A stretch of 64,000 nucleotides of DNA from Rhizorhabdus histidinilytica (GCF_900167915.1 NZ_FUYM01000006.1:1-64000), one strand, 5' to 3'; numbered from the stretch's first letter, positions 55,571 to 64,000 are shown. Notes: generated by a model from the sequence alone, not told the origin. Program-made: numbers and translations.

Positions 55571-56428
55571 TCAGCCTTCTCCTTCGAAAGTGCCGGCGAG
55601 GATGCCGGGCATCGCCTCGATCAGCGCCGCCACCGCCGGCTCGACCTGCAGGTCGGCGCGGTGGACGACCCAGATGTCGGCGGCCGCCGCCGCGGGCGCC
55701 GTGCCCGGCAACCGTTCGAGCGCCGGATCGCGCGCCGCCAGCCGTTCCCACAGCCAGGCCCGGCCGAGCCCGGCGCGGACCGCGTCGTGGAGCGCGGCGA
55801 TGCCGTCGACCTCGACGCAGCGGCCGGCCTCGTCCTTGGCGTTGAGCCGCGCCCAGGGCTGGGGATTGGCGAGCATCATCGCATGGCCCCACACCACCGC
55901 GCGCGCCGGATCGGCGCCGCGCCGCGCGAACAGGGCCTGGCCGAAGCCGCCGATCCGTTCCCCCGCCAGGTCACGCGGCTTGGTCCGCGCGATGGCGAGG
56001 CCGACGTCCGCCTGCCGCTGCTGGATCGCCGCGATCGCATCGCGCGCGCCGACCACCTCCAGCGACACCGCCGGATGCCGGTCCAGAAAGGCGCCGAAGG
56101 CGGGCAGCAGCAGCGATGCGAGCCCGGCGGTGCCGGCCACCCGAATCGGCCCGCCGATCCGGTCCCCGGCCGGGGCCAGGTCCCGGTCGAGCCGCGCCAT
56201 CGCGCGCTCCATCGCCGCCGCCGCGCGCAGCACCGCCCGGCCCGCCTCGGTCGGCCGGTAGCCGGCGCTGGTCTGTTCCCACAAGGATCGGCCCGTCGCC
56301 CGTTCGAGCCGCGCGAAGCGCCGGCCCACCGTGGTCCGGTCCATGTCCAGCTTGCGCGCCGCGGTGCTGTAGTCGCCGGCCCGCACCGCCGACTGGAACA
56401 CCCGCACATCGTCCCATTCGATCGCCAT
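55571..56428 (-). CDS. LysR-family transcriptional regulator
   Basis: 285 residues. N-terminal winged HTH EWDDVRVFQSAVRAGDYSTAARKLDMDRTTVGRRFARLERATG, with the RTTVGRRF form of the sphingomonad/caulobacter LysR subgroup, followed by a periplasmic-binding-like effector domain starting near residue 90 (GGPIRVAGTAG). I start at MAIEWDD (56428); ATG 56437 is possible. It diverges from the Rieske oxygenase gene and precedes the epoxide hydrolase-like gene, so both are candidate targets. Confidence 0.88.
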   Translation of the reverse strand: MAIEWDDVRVFQSAVRAGDYSTAARKLDMDRTTVGRRFARLERATGRSLWEQTSAGYRPTEAGRAVLRAAAAMERAMARLDRDLAPAGDRIGGPIRVAGTAGLASLLLPAFGAFLDRHPAVSLEVVGARDAIAAIQQRQADVGLAIARTKPRDLAGERIGGFGQALFARRGADPARAVVWGHAMMLANPQPWARLNAKDEAGRCVEVDGIAALHDAVRAGLGRAWLWERLAARDPALERLPGTAPAAAAADIWVVHRADLQVEPAVAALIEAMPGILAGTFEGEG

Positions 56429-56441
56429 GCCGTGCATTCTT

Positions 56442-56456
56442 GCACAGGCGGAGTGC
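56442..56456. promoter_or_regulatory. Possible LysR-type site GCAC-N7-GTGC
   Basis: A 15-bp interrupted palindrome between the LysR start and the Rieske oxygenase start (56532). The form (short arms, 7-nt spacer) is compatible with a LysR recognition site, but the arms are only 4 bp and the call is weak. Confidence 0.3.
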
Positions 56457-56531
56457 GGCTTCCAGTCCCCGGGACCATGGTATCCTGCACGGGAACGGGA
56501 TGGCTCCCGTCATGTCACAGGAGAGTTTTGG

Positions 56532-57605
56532 ATGGCCACCACCGCCGACTATCGCCTCGGCCCCAACACCTTCGCCCGCGGCTGGCACATGGTCGCCGAC
56601 GCGTCGAAGCTGGGCAGCACGCCGATGCCGGTCCGCTTCTTCGCGCGCGACATGGTGCTCTACCGCGGCGAGAGCGGCACGCCGCACCTCGTCGACGCCT
56701 ATTGCCCGCACATGGGCGCGCATCTCGGCCGGAACGAGACCAGCTACATCGTCCGCGACAATGAGCGGATCGAGGGCGAGTCGATCCGCTGCCCCTTCCA
56801 CGGCTGGCGCTTCGGGCCCGACGGCCGCTGCAACCAGATCCCCTATTCGGACCAGAAGCCGCCCGCGGCGGCGAAGATCCAGACCTGGCCGGTCGTCGAG
56901 CGCGCCGGCATCATCTGGATGTGGCACGACATGGAGGGCAACGCGCCTGACCATGAGCTGCCGCCGTTCGCGCAGTGGGACGATCCCAACTGGGTCCGCT
57001 GGGCGATCGACGATCTGGGCGAGCTGCCCCAGCATCCGATCGAGGTCGTCGACAACATGACCGACTTCGCCCATTTCGTGCCGATCCACGGATCGCGCGA
57101 CATCCAGTATTTCTATAACGAGTTCGACGACCATGTGCAGTGGCAGATGTTCGGCGCCGGCCACCGCACCCTGGTCCAGGAGGGCGAGGGCCTGCTCGAG
57201 CTCGACACCTGGTACACCGGGCCGGCGATCCTGCAGTCGTCGATGCGCGGTACCTTCCCGACCCACATGCTGATCGCGCACACGCCGGTCGAGGACGGCA
57301 AGATCCACGTCTGGCACGCGCTGATGGTCGACATGGGCCGCGCCGCCACCGACGAGGACGTGCCGATGGCGCGCGCCTATCAGGAGGCCAGTCGCGTCGC
57401 CTTCGCGCAGGATTTCGAGATCTGGACGCACAAGCGCGCCTGCCTGTCGCCGATGATGGTGCGGGGCGACGGCCCGACCGACAAGTGCCGCCTGTGGTAC
57501 AAGCAGTTCTACAACCCGATCGCCCAGGCGCCCGACTTCCAGAAGCGCGTCAACGGCCGCCACACGGTCGTCGACAAGCGCGATCCGGCGAAGCGGGTCG
57601 CCTGA
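56532..57605 (+). CDS. Rieske non-heme iron oxygenase, KshA-like
   Basis: 357 residues. Rieske [2Fe-2S] ligands are C58 and H60 (CPHMGAHL) and C87 and H90 (CPFHGWRFG). The mononuclear iron ligands are H181 and H186 (DNMTDFAHFVPIH) and D294 (QDFEIW). The segments DAYCPHMG, GRCNQIPY and CRLWYKQFY follow KshA, the oxygenase of 3-ketosteroid 9-alpha-hydroxylase, which opens ring B. A reductase partner (KshB) is not nearby. Start ATG 56532 follows CAGGAG; longer readings cover the promoter. It is divergent from a LysR gene and ends in a hairpin. Confidence 0.86.
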   Translation: MATTADYRLGPNTFARGWHMVADASKLGSTPMPVRFFARDMVLYRGESGTPHLVDAYCPHMGAHLGRNETSYIVRDNERIEGESIRCPFHGWRFGPDGRCNQIPYSDQKPPAAAKIQTWPVVERAGIIWMWHDMEGNAPDHELPPFAQWDDPNWVRWAIDDLGELPQHPIEVVDNMTDFAHFVPIHGSRDIQYFYNEFDDHVQWQMFGAGHRTLVQEGEGLLELDTWYTGPAILQSSMRGTFPTHMLIAHTPVEDGKIHVWHALMVDMGRAATDEDVPMARAYQEASRVAFAQDFEIWTHKRACLSPMMVRGDGPTDKCRLWYKQFYNPIAQAPDFQKRVNGRHTVVDKRDPAKRVA

Positions 57606-57618
57606 TCGCTCCGCCCGC

Positions 57619-57647
57619 GCGGCCCGGCTGACGAAGCTCCGGGCCGC
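57619..57647. terminator. Hairpin between convergent Rieske and FadD genes
   Basis: GCGGCCCGG (57619-57627) and CCGGGCCGC (57639-57647) pair perfectly over 9 bp with an 11-nt loop. No U-tract follows, but its place between two convergent stops makes a termination role likely. Confidence 0.5.
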
Positions 57648-57655
57648 CGCGCCGG

Positions 57656-59191
57656 TCATTTCAGCAGGAAGCGCTGGACCTTGCCCGCCGCGTTGACGGG
57701 CAGCTCGTCGACCCATTCGACGCTGCGCGGCACCTTGTAATTGGCCATCTGCTCGCGGCACCAGGCGAGCAGCGCCTTGCCGTCGCGCGCCGCGCCCGGC
57801 CGGGGCACCACCACCGCGTGGCCGACCTCGCCCATCCGCTCGTCGGGGCGCCCCACGACCGCGACCCGCGCGACGTCGGGATGTTCGAGCAGCCGCGCCT
57901 CGATCTCGGCCGGGTAGCAGTTGAAGCCGCCGCAGATGAACAGGTCCTTCGCCCGGTCGGTGATGCGCAGATAGCCGCGCGCGTCCTGCGTCGCGATGTC
58001 GCCGGTGCGCAGCCAGCCCTCCCCGTCGATCGTCTCGGCGGTCGCCCGGGGATCGTCGAGATAGCCCTTCATCACGTTGAAGCCGCGCACCAGCAGCTCG
58101 CCCGGCTCGCCGGTCGGCACGTCGCGGCCTTCCCCGTCGACCAGCCGCACCTCGACCCCGGGGATCGGCCGGCCGCAGGTCGACGCGACCAGCTCGACCG
58201 GATCGCCCGCCTGGGTCGCGCTGACGCAGCCGCTGCCCTCGGTCAGGCCATAGGCGGTCAGCACCTCGTCGATGCCGAGCTCGTCGTGCATGCGGCGGAT
58301 CAGCACCGGCGGCACGCTGGCGGCGCCGGTCACAGCGAGCCGCAGGCTGGCCGTGTCCACGGCGCCGCGCGCCGGTTCGTCGAGCAGCGACTGGAAGATG
58401 GTCGGCGGCCCGGGCAGCACCGTGATCCGCTCGGCCGCGACCGTCGCCAGCACATGCGCGGCGTTGAACTGCGCGACGGGGAAGATCGTCGCCCCCTGCA
58501 GCAGCGCCGCGACCCAGCCCGCCTTGTAGCCGAAGGTGTGGAAGAAGGGATTGACGATCAGATAATGGTCGCCCTCGCGCAGCCCGACCGCGTCGCTCCA
58601 CGCCTGGAAGGTGCGCAGATTCTGCTGATGGCTGCTCATCACCCCCTTGGGCCGGCCGGTGGTGCCCGATGTGAACAATATGTCGACGGTGTCGTCGCCG
58701 CCGACCGCGACGATCGCGGCTGAGACGTCGGCGTCGCCCGCCCCATCCTTCGCCCCAAGCCAGGCGCCGAGATCGTCGAGGAACACGACCTCCTCCAGCC
58801 GGGGCAGGTCGCGCCCCTCGAGCATCGCCGCATAGTCGAGGCCCAGGAAGCCGCGGACGGTGAACAGCCAGCGCACCTCGCCCCGCCGCAGGATATCCTC
58901 GGCCTCGCCGCCCTTGAAGCGGGTGTTGAGCGGGATCAGCTCGAGCCCGATCTGGGTCGCGCCCGCGGCGGCGATCGCCCAGGCGCCGCTGTTGGGCGCC
59001 CAGATCGCGATCCGATCGCCCTTATGCGCACCCCGCGCCAGCAGGGCGCGCGACACGGCGCGCGCCGCCTGGCGGAAGCCGGCGAAGGACAGGACGCCGC
59101 CGTCCTCCTCGCGCACGAACGGCCGGTCGCCCCAGCGCCCCGCCGCCTCGTCGAGCAGAACACCCATCGTCAATGTCGTCGGCAGTACCAT
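57656..59191 (-). CDS. Acyl-CoA synthetase (FadD3-like AMP-forming ligase)
   Basis: 511 residues. AMP-binding motif DILFTSGTTGRPKG, core motifs YGLTEGSG and GWLRTGDIATQDARGYL, and a C-terminal lid with the catalytic Lys in NAAGKVQRFLLK. Length and general form are like FadD3, which activates the steroid C/D-ring propionate, but medium-chain and aromatic acid ligases share these features. I start at ATG 59191 (MVLPTTLTMG); a longer reading to 59230 or beyond is not conserved-looking. It is the last gene of a leftward operon that enters from the right edge. Confidence 0.84.
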   Translation of the reverse strand: MVLPTTLTMGVLLDEAAGRWGDRPFVREEDGGVLSFAGFRQAARAVSRALLARGAHKGDRIAIWAPNSGAWAIAAAGATQIGLELIPLNTRFKGGEAEDILRRGEVRWLFTVRGFLGLDYAAMLEGRDLPRLEEVVFLDDLGAWLGAKDGAGDADVSAAIVAVGGDDTVDILFTSGTTGRPKGVMSSHQQNLRTFQAWSDAVGLREGDHYLIVNPFFHTFGYKAGWVAALLQGATIFPVAQFNAAHVLATVAAERITVLPGPPTIFQSLLDEPARGAVDTASLRLAVTGAASVPPVLIRRMHDELGIDEVLTAYGLTEGSGCVSATQAGDPVELVASTCGRPIPGVEVRLVDGEGRDVPTGEPGELLVRGFNVMKGYLDDPRATAETIDGEGWLRTGDIATQDARGYLRITDRAKDLFICGGFNCYPAEIEARLLEHPDVARVAVVGRPDERMGEVGHAVVVPRPGAARDGKALLAWCREQMANYKVPRSVEWVDELPVNAAGKVQRFLLK

Positions 59192-59258
59192 CCTCGTTCG
59201 ATCCTTCGTTCCGGCCCGGCGATCGCTCGCCCCGGGCCCATCCATGCGCGCGCCGCGC

Positions 59259-60380
59259 TCAGTCGCTTTCCACGTCGGTCCAGGCCCCCAGCCGGGCCGA
59301 TCGCCGCGCCGCGTCGAGCACCGCCTGGTTGCGCACCGCGTCGTCGAAGCTGCCTGCCTGCTCGCGGGCGCCAATCGCCTGGCCGGCGATGCGCCGCCGC
59401 ATCTCCCCGAACAGCCGGGCATAGGGTATCACGTCGAACCCCATGGTATGCCAGCGGTCCTGCTCCGTCTGGATCAGTTCCGCGACCGGGAAGGGCTCGG
59501 GCGGCGGCAAGGCGAGATCGTCGGGCATGGCGATGCGGCGCGATCCGGCCGCGTCCATCACCCACACCTCCTCGGGATCGCCGAAACTGGCGCCCGACTG
59601 GATCCAGGCGCCCCCTTCGGTGCCGACGATCTTGGTCGCCATGACCAGCGGGCCGGGAGCGGCCATCGCCGCCATCAGCGTACCCTTCGCACCGCTGTCG
59701 CATTCGAATTGCAACACATAGCTGTCGTCGGCGGTCATGTGGGGGCGGCCGGGCGCCAGCGTCTGCAACACGCATGACAGGCGGCGGATCGGCCCGATCG
59801 TGGTCAGCACCTGATCGATCATATGGGTGCCGAAGGCGCCGAGGAAGCCGCCGCCCTGGTCGGCATCCTCCCACCAGTCGCTCAGTTTCTCGGCCGGATC
59901 CTGAAGGCCCGGCTGGTGGTAGATGCGCAGGAACTGGCGGGGCGCGCCGATCGCGCCGTCGGCGACGATCCGCCGCAGCAGCGCCTGCGCCGCGTCGAAG
60001 CGGAACTCGGCGCCGAGCATGTGGATCACCCCCGCCCTCTCGGCGGCGTCGCGCATCTCGCGCGCCTGCGCCAGATCGCGGGCGAAGGGCTTCTCGCAGA
60101 CGATGTGCCGGCCGGCCGCGATCGCCTCCATCACCACCGGATAATGGGCGTGCGGCGGCGTCGCGACGGTGACGAGCAGCGTCGCCGGATCGGCCAGCGC
60201 CTCGGCCAGGCTGTCGGTCGCAAGCGGGATGTCGAGCGGCGCGGCGCGCTCCGCCGTCCGCGCCCGATCGCGACCGACGATCGCCCGCACCTCGAATCCC
60301 GCCTCGCGCAGCGCGCGGACATGGGTGAACAGGCCGAAGCCCGTTCCCACCACCACCGCGCCGGGTCGCTCCTCAGCCAT
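59259..60380 (-). CDS. Gfo/Idh/MocA-family oxidoreductase
   Basis: 373 residues. An N-terminal NAD(P) Rossmann domain (AVVVGTGFGLFTHVRALREAG) carries the family motif CEKPFARDLAQA, whose EKP lysine is catalytic, and a C-terminal alpha/beta substrate domain follows (GTHMIDQVLTTIG). Members oxidise or reduce sugars, inositols and other cyclic alcohols. It overlaps the TIM-barrel epimerase gene by 8 nt, a frequent pairing in sugar or cyclitol catabolism, though here it stands among steroid-type genes. Confidence 0.86.
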   Translation of the reverse strand: MAEERPGAVVVGTGFGLFTHVRALREAGFEVRAIVGRDRARTAERAAPLDIPLATDSLAEALADPATLLVTVATPPHAHYPVVMEAIAAGRHIVCEKPFARDLAQAREMRDAAERAGVIHMLGAEFRFDAAQALLRRIVADGAIGAPRQFLRIYHQPGLQDPAEKLSDWWEDADQGGGFLGAFGTHMIDQVLTTIGPIRRLSCVLQTLAPGRPHMTADDSYVLQFECDSGAKGTLMAAMAAPGPLVMATKIVGTEGGAWIQSGASFGDPEEVWVMDAAGSRRIAMPDDLALPPPEPFPVAELIQTEQDRWHTMGFDVIPYARLFGEMRRRIAGQAIGAREQAGSFDDAVRNQAVLDAARRSARLGAWTDVESD

Positions 60381-61224
60381 TGGCCTCTCCTTGCAGCAAT
60401 ATCCGCGCCGCGTCGGCGCAGCGCCGCGCGACGATGTCGATCGGTTCGCCTGCGAGCCGGTCGGAAAAGACCTCGACCGACCAGGGCGCCGTGGTTCCGG
60501 TGGCGCGCAGCGCCGCGGCGAAGCCGGCGAGGTCGAGCGCGCCCTCCCCCGGCACCAGCCGCCCGCGTACCATCTCACTGTCGAGATCGGCCTCGGGCAC
60601 TGCCGGCGCATCGCCGATCTGGATGCTCCTGATCGCGTCGGCGGGCAGGCCGGCGAGCAGCGCCAGGTCCGATCCGCTGCGGAAGAAATGCCAGCTGTCG
60701 ACCAGCAGGCCGCCATTGGCCCGCCCCGCCGCGCGGACGATCGCCCAGGCGGTCGCGAGATCGGGGATGCCCCCGGTCGGTACGAACTCCAGCGCCACGT
60801 GCAGCCCGGCGCTGCCAGCCGTCTCACAGAGCCGCGCGAAGGCATCGGCCGCGGTCGCGGGATCACAGGCCACACCCTGCAATTCGGCGACGGTGATCCC
60901 GCGCGCGCCGACCGCGTCGGCGAGGCCGGTCAGCCGCTCGCCGGTCGACCGGTCGAGCAGCGCCGCGAGCCAGGCGGGGTTGGCCTTGGTCGGCGCGCCC
61001 GGCAGCCAGTTGCCGACGATCTCGACCTCCGACACGAACAGCCCGGCATCGGCGATGCGCGCGCGGACCTCGGGCAGGCCGACGCCGTCGGCCTCCAGCG
61101 CCTCCAGGTCGGCGGCGAAGATCGAGATGCCGGCGAACCCCGCCGCCCGGGCGGGTGCGAGCCGGTCGAGCAGGGGCACCGCCTGGACGGTGCCCGCCGC
61201 GAGGATGAGCTGCGGCGCGGTCAT
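60373..61224 (-). CDS. Sugar phosphate isomerase/epimerase-type TIM-barrel protein
   Basis: 283 residues of the xylose-isomerase-like (AP endonuclease family 2) TIM-barrel group. Metal-ligand segments are visible: E in VEIVGNW, VALEFVP, DSWHFFRSG and SVEVFSD near the end. This group isomerises sugars or keto-acids. It is coupled on both sides by 4 to 8-nt overlaps to an SDR and a Gfo/Idh/MocA enzyme, so these three probably process one hydroxylated intermediate in turn. Start ATG 61224. Confidence 0.83.
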   Translation of the reverse strand: MTAPQLILAAGTVQAVPLLDRLAPARAAGFAGISIFAADLEALEADGVGLPEVRARIADAGLFVSEVEIVGNWLPGAPTKANPAWLAALLDRSTGERLTGLADAVGARGITVAELQGVACDPATAADAFARLCETAGSAGLHVALEFVPTGGIPDLATAWAIVRAAGRANGGLLVDSWHFFRSGSDLALLAGLPADAIRSIQIGDAPAVPEADLDSEMVRGRLVPGEGALDLAGFAAALRATGTTAPWSVEVFSDRLAGEPIDIVARRCADAARILLQGEANG

Positions 61225-61979
61225 CCGGCGATCGTGAAGCCGCCGTCGATCGGCACTATCTGCCCGGTGATCCACGAGGCCGCCGAGCTCGACAGGAACA
61301 GCACCGCGCCGGCGATATCCTTCGGCTCGCCAAGCCGGCCGAGCGGGGTGCGCTGGAGGGTCGGCGCGGTCCATTCGGGCGCCTCGAACGCGCCCGCCGT
61401 CATCCGGCTGCGCGTCAGCCCCGCCGCGACCGCGTTGACCCGGATGCGCTGCGACGCCCATTCGGCGGCCAGCACCCGGGTCAGGCCCAGGATGCCGGTC
61501 TTGGCGGAGCCGTAGCCCGGGATCATGCCGATGCCGAAATAGGAGGTCATCGACGCGATGCCGATGATCGATGCGCCCGCCGGCCGCTCGCTCCGCGCCA
61601 GCGCGGCGCGGCAGCCATGCGCCATGCGAAACGCCGAGGTCAGGTGCATCGCCACCGAACGCTCGAACACCGCCGGGTCCCATTCGTCGAAGCCGAGCGA
61701 GCCGAGCGCGAGCCCGGCATTGTTGACCAATATGTCGAGCCTGTCGACGCCCGCCGCCACCGCGTCGACCTGCTCGCCCCGCTCGACGTCGAGCTGGCGA
61801 TAGTCGAAGCGCGACAGATCCTCGTCATAATCGGCCGGCGAGCCGCGCGTGCCGGTGATCGTCACCTGCGCGCCCGCATCGGCATAGGCGCCGGCGATCG
61901 CCGCGCCGATCCCGCTGGTCCCGCCGGTGACCAGCACCCGCGCCCCGGCATAGTCGAAGTCGATGTCGCTCCAGCCCAT
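61221..61979 (-). CDS. Short-chain dehydrogenase/reductase
   Basis: 252 residues, classical SDR. TGGTSGIG at 18-25, NNAG at 86-89, and S143, Y156 and K160 (YGSAK). TGTRGSP after strand 2 contains the Arg that favours NADP. The C-terminal SSAASWITGQIVPIDGG is standard. The start ATG 61979 is very close behind GGAGGAGG. It lies between the DUF1214-like gene and the TIM-barrel gene in the same leftward operon. Confidence 0.86.
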   Translation of the reverse strand: MGWSDIDFDYAGARVLVTGGTSGIGAAIAGAYADAGAQVTITGTRGSPADYDEDLSRFDYRQLDVERGEQVDAVAAGVDRLDILVNNAGLALGSLGFDEWDPAVFERSVAMHLTSAFRMAHGCRAALARSERPAGASIIGIASMTSYFGIGMIPGYGSAKTGILGLTRVLAAEWASQRIRVNAVAAGLTRSRMTAGAFEAPEWTAPTLQRTPLGRLGEPKDIAGAVLFLSSSAASWITGQIVPIDGGFTIAG

Positions 61980-61990
61980 ATCCTCCTCCC

Positions 61991-63208
61991 TCAATCGGTG
62001 ATCTCGCCGCTGACGATCGGCGCGATGCCGTCGAGTGCGGCGCGCCCTTCGGCTTTCAGCCGCGCCGCCGGCAGCCGCCACAGCGTGACGGGTGGTGGCT
62101 CGCCCTCGGTCTTGATCAGGCGCAGGCTCATCCCGCCATGGCGATGGCCGAACGGGTCGACATGATTGCCGCCGATCCCGGGGTCCTCGGCCGCAACCAC
62201 GACGGTCACCGATCCGTCGGGCTCATAGGCGGCGCGATATTTCTGCACATGGCCGCCGCCGTCCTCGTAATTGTCGAGATTCTCCTGCCAGATGGTGCAG
62301 AGCTGGAAGATCCAATAGTCGCACGGCGTCGGCGTGAAGCGCAGCACCAGCGCCTCGTCGGATCCGCAGACCCAGGTACCGAAACCATGGTGCCGGTCGG
62401 GCACGCCACCGTTCGACAGATAGACCGCGCGGCTGAAACGGATGCGGTTGGGCCGCTGGGCCAGATTGTCCTGCCACCAGCGGCGGACCAGTTCGGCATA
62501 GGCGAGCACCACCTGCCCTGCCTTGGCGAGCGCGTCGGCCATGTCGGCCGGCGTCACGGCGCGCGGCACCGCACCGTCGAGCCGTGCGATCCGCATCGTC
62601 GGCGACACCGTCTCCTCGCGCAGATGATAGACGGTGCGGACGAGCAGGCCGACGCACCCTTCGGTGATCGGCAGCCAAGCACGGCCGTCGGCCGGGCGGT
62701 TGCGGCTGACGACCACCTCGAAATCGCCATTGGCGTCGAACGGGATCGCGTCGCTCTGGAGGAAGCCGGTGGTGGTGAGGGTCGCCGGGTCGAAGGTGGC
62801 GAGCCCGTCGACGCCCTGCGGCGCCCAGTCGCGGTCTCCGGGCTGCGCGGGCTGCGGCGCGGTCCAGCTCGCCATCACGAAATAGGGGATGGTGCCGCGA
62901 TTCCCGGTGATCAGATAGTCATGGCGCCCGTCGACGAACTCGGCGAGCAGATGGTCCTGGTCGGGCGACTGGAAGTTGATCGCCTGCCGCCAGGGCGCAT
63001 CGCGCAGCCGCGGCCGATCGGGCTCGCAATTCTCGACGAAGCGCTCGAAGCCGTTGCGCATCAGCCGGGTGACGAAGCGATACCATTCGGCGCGGTCGAG
63101 ATCGTCGACCTCCGCGCCGAACGTCTCGACGGTGCGCGCGGCGATGCGGACGACGTCGAGATAATCGTCGAAGGCGCGGCCCGACAGGAGCCGTTCGGAT
63201 GCGGTCAC
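61991..63208 (-). CDS. DUF1214-like protein, function unknown
   Basis: 405 residues. The order of segments parallels the protein at 35626-36858: YLITGNRGTIPYFVMASW, a DANGDFEVVVSRNRP strand pair, RTVYHLREETVSPTMRIARLDG, and a closing WIFQLCTIWQENLDNYEDGG ... NHVDPFGHRHGGMSLRLIK with several His and Trp residues. No signal peptide is obvious. The conserved NHVDPFGHRHG cluster could bind a metal. It overlaps the sulfotransferase-like gene by 4 nt. Function unknown. Confidence 0.74.
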   Translation of the reverse strand: MTASERLLSGRAFDDYLDVVRIAARTVETFGAEVDDLDRAEWYRFVTRLMRNGFERFVENCEPDRPRLRDAPWRQAINFQSPDQDHLLAEFVDGRHDYLITGNRGTIPYFVMASWTAPQPAQPGDRDWAPQGVDGLATFDPATLTTTGFLQSDAIPFDANGDFEVVVSRNRPADGRAWLPITEGCVGLLVRTVYHLREETVSPTMRIARLDGAVPRAVTPADMADALAKAGQVVLAYAELVRRWWQDNLAQRPNRIRFSRAVYLSNGGVPDRHHGFGTWVCGSDEALVLRFTPTPCDYWIFQLCTIWQENLDNYEDGGGHVQKYRAAYEPDGSVTVVVAAEDPGIGGNHVDPFGHRHGGMSLRLIKTEGEPPPVTLWRLPAARLKAEGRAALDGIAPIVSGEITD

Positions 63209-64000
63209 AGCCTTTCTCCCAGCACGGCTTCCTTCCGGACGGGGAAGCGGTCGTAATAGAAAGCGAAACGCTCCCGCACCGCGCCGACGTCGACCCCGAA
63301 GTCGCCGGCGAGGTCATAGGCGACGCGGCCATGCTTGTTGCGCGGATTGGCGGCGAGGAAATGGTCGATCCGCGCCTCGGCCTCGGACGTCATCTCGAGA
63401 TCGGCGAGCGCATAGACTTTCGCGACGGTGGCCTTCTGGTCGGCCATATAGTCGTGGAACAATATGTCGATCGAGCGGGCGGCGGGCACAGCGTCGCGAT
63501 CGCGCACGCAGCGGCGCAACAGCACCTCGATCCGGTCGATCCACCAGGCGGCAAGCGCGGGCAGGTCCTGCCGGACACGGCGGATGCGGTCGCCATAGGC
63601 GATCATGGTGATCGCCGACTGCAGCACGGCGATGGGGTCGCGATGCGTGACCGGCACGATCGCGGTCGGATGGACCGCCGCCAGCGCGGGCAGGTTCTCC
63701 ATGTGTGGCGGCGACTTCACCACCCAGCGCGCCGGCCCCTTGAGCCAGGACAGCGCCTGCATCACCCGCTTGGCATAGGCGTAGTGCGCGGTCTGGTCGC
63801 TCGCCAGATAATGGTCGCGCCAGCGCGCCGGCCGGCTCAGCCATTCGGGCAGGTAGGAGGAGAAGTCCGGGCCCTGCAGCTCGATATCCTCATGGACATG
63901 GTCGGGCGCCATCTCGTGCATCGCCGGCATCAACGGCAGCGTCTCCTCGAACGCGCCCCACATGGCGGCGGTGCGCTCGCGGCGCGGATCGGGATCGCCG
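63205..64000 (-). CDS. Sulfotransferase-family protein (truncated by window edge)
   Basis: The reading frame is open to the right edge, so the N-terminus with the PAPS 5'-phosphosulfate loop is missing; at least 264 residues are present. The visible part has KSPPHMENLPALAAVHPTA, the 3'-phosphate-binding THRDPIAVLQSAITM segment and a C-terminal YDLAGDFGVDVGAVRERFAFYYDRF, which fit the sulfotransferase_3 family. Just before the first in-window Met are the codons DPDPRRERTAAM, a segment typical of the family's interior, so 63963 is not the true start. The acceptor is unknown. Activated sulfate would come from cysD-cysNC. Confidence 0.78.
   Translation of the reverse strand, partial: GDPDPRRERTAAMWGAFEETLPLMPAMHEMAPDHVHEDIELQGPDFSSYLPEWLSRPARWRDHYLASDQTAHYAYAKRVMQALSWLKGPARWVVKSPPHMENLPALAAVHPTAIVPVTHRDPIAVLQSAITMIAYGDRIRRVRQDLPALAAWWIDRIEVLLRRCVRDRDAVPAARSIDILFHDYMADQKATVAKVYALADLEMTSEAEARIDHFLAANPRNKHGRVAYDLAGDFGVDVGAVRERFAFYYDRFPVRKEAVLGERL

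Overview
The window looks like a chromosomal segment of a high-GC sphingomonad alphaproteobacterium (Sphingomonas/Rhizorhabdus/Novosphingobium type). The evidence is the conserved order DUF4167 - prmC - prfA - hisS - ppa, the close match of the pyrophosphatase to sphingomonad enzymes, three large TonB-dependent receptors embedded in catabolic operons, and short GAAA-loop palindromic repeats of the kind scattered through these genomes. No insertion sequence, phage gene, CRISPR array or rRNA gene was seen.

Left part (1 to about 18.2 kb) is mostly housekeeping: a CBS-domain protein, DUF4167, translation termination (prmC, prfA), hisS, ppa, an MFS transporter, tRNA-Pro(CGG) and two small conserved hypotheticals. 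Then comes a five-gene operon (amidohydrolase, two tiny proteins, a Coq4-family protein, an NTF2-fold protein) divergent from a TetR gene with a palindrome between them, the sulfate-activation operon cysD-cysNC-cysQ, and a LuxR-type regulator whose ribosome binding site lies inside a perfect palindrome.

Right part (18.2 to 64 kb) is an accessory catabolic region with a strong steroid or steroid-like flavour. It holds HsaA-like and HsaD-like enzymes with a KstD-family flavoprotein (18.2-21.7 kb). A TonB receptor, a second KstD-like flavoprotein, an SDR and two Lrp/AsnC regulators follow (21.9-27.8 kb). Next is a run of EthD, NTF2-fold and SRPBCC small proteins ending with a complete class-I haloalkane dehalogenase (27.9-32.6 kb), then SDR/OYE genes, a DUF1214-like protein and a BaiE-like dehydratase-fold protein (32.8-38.3 kb). 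The centre is a six-gene operon whose content closely parallels the actinobacterial igr cholesterol side-chain operon: acyl-CoA synthetase, ChsE2-, ChsH2-, ChsE1-, ChsH1- and Ltp2-like (38.3-44.9 kb). Beyond it are an AraC regulator, two more TonB receptors, paired alpha/beta hydrolases, a KshA-like Rieske oxygenase, a FadD and an operon running off the right edge that includes a truncated sulfotransferase.

Taken together, the receptors would import a hydrophobic polycyclic substrate. CoA ligases, acyl-CoA dehydrogenases, MaoC hydratases and an aldolase would shorten its side chain. KstD-, KshA-, HsaA- and HsaD-like enzymes would open the rings. The set is not closed: no extradiol dioxygenase (HsaC), flavin reductase (HsaB) or Rieske reductase (KshB) lies here. 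A palindromic motif, TGCGKAA-N17-YTACGCA, recurs with the same spacing in three promoter regions (near-copy in a fourth) and is the best candidate for a regulon-wide operator. All functional assignments rest on reading protein motifs and remembered family sequences; no database search was run.
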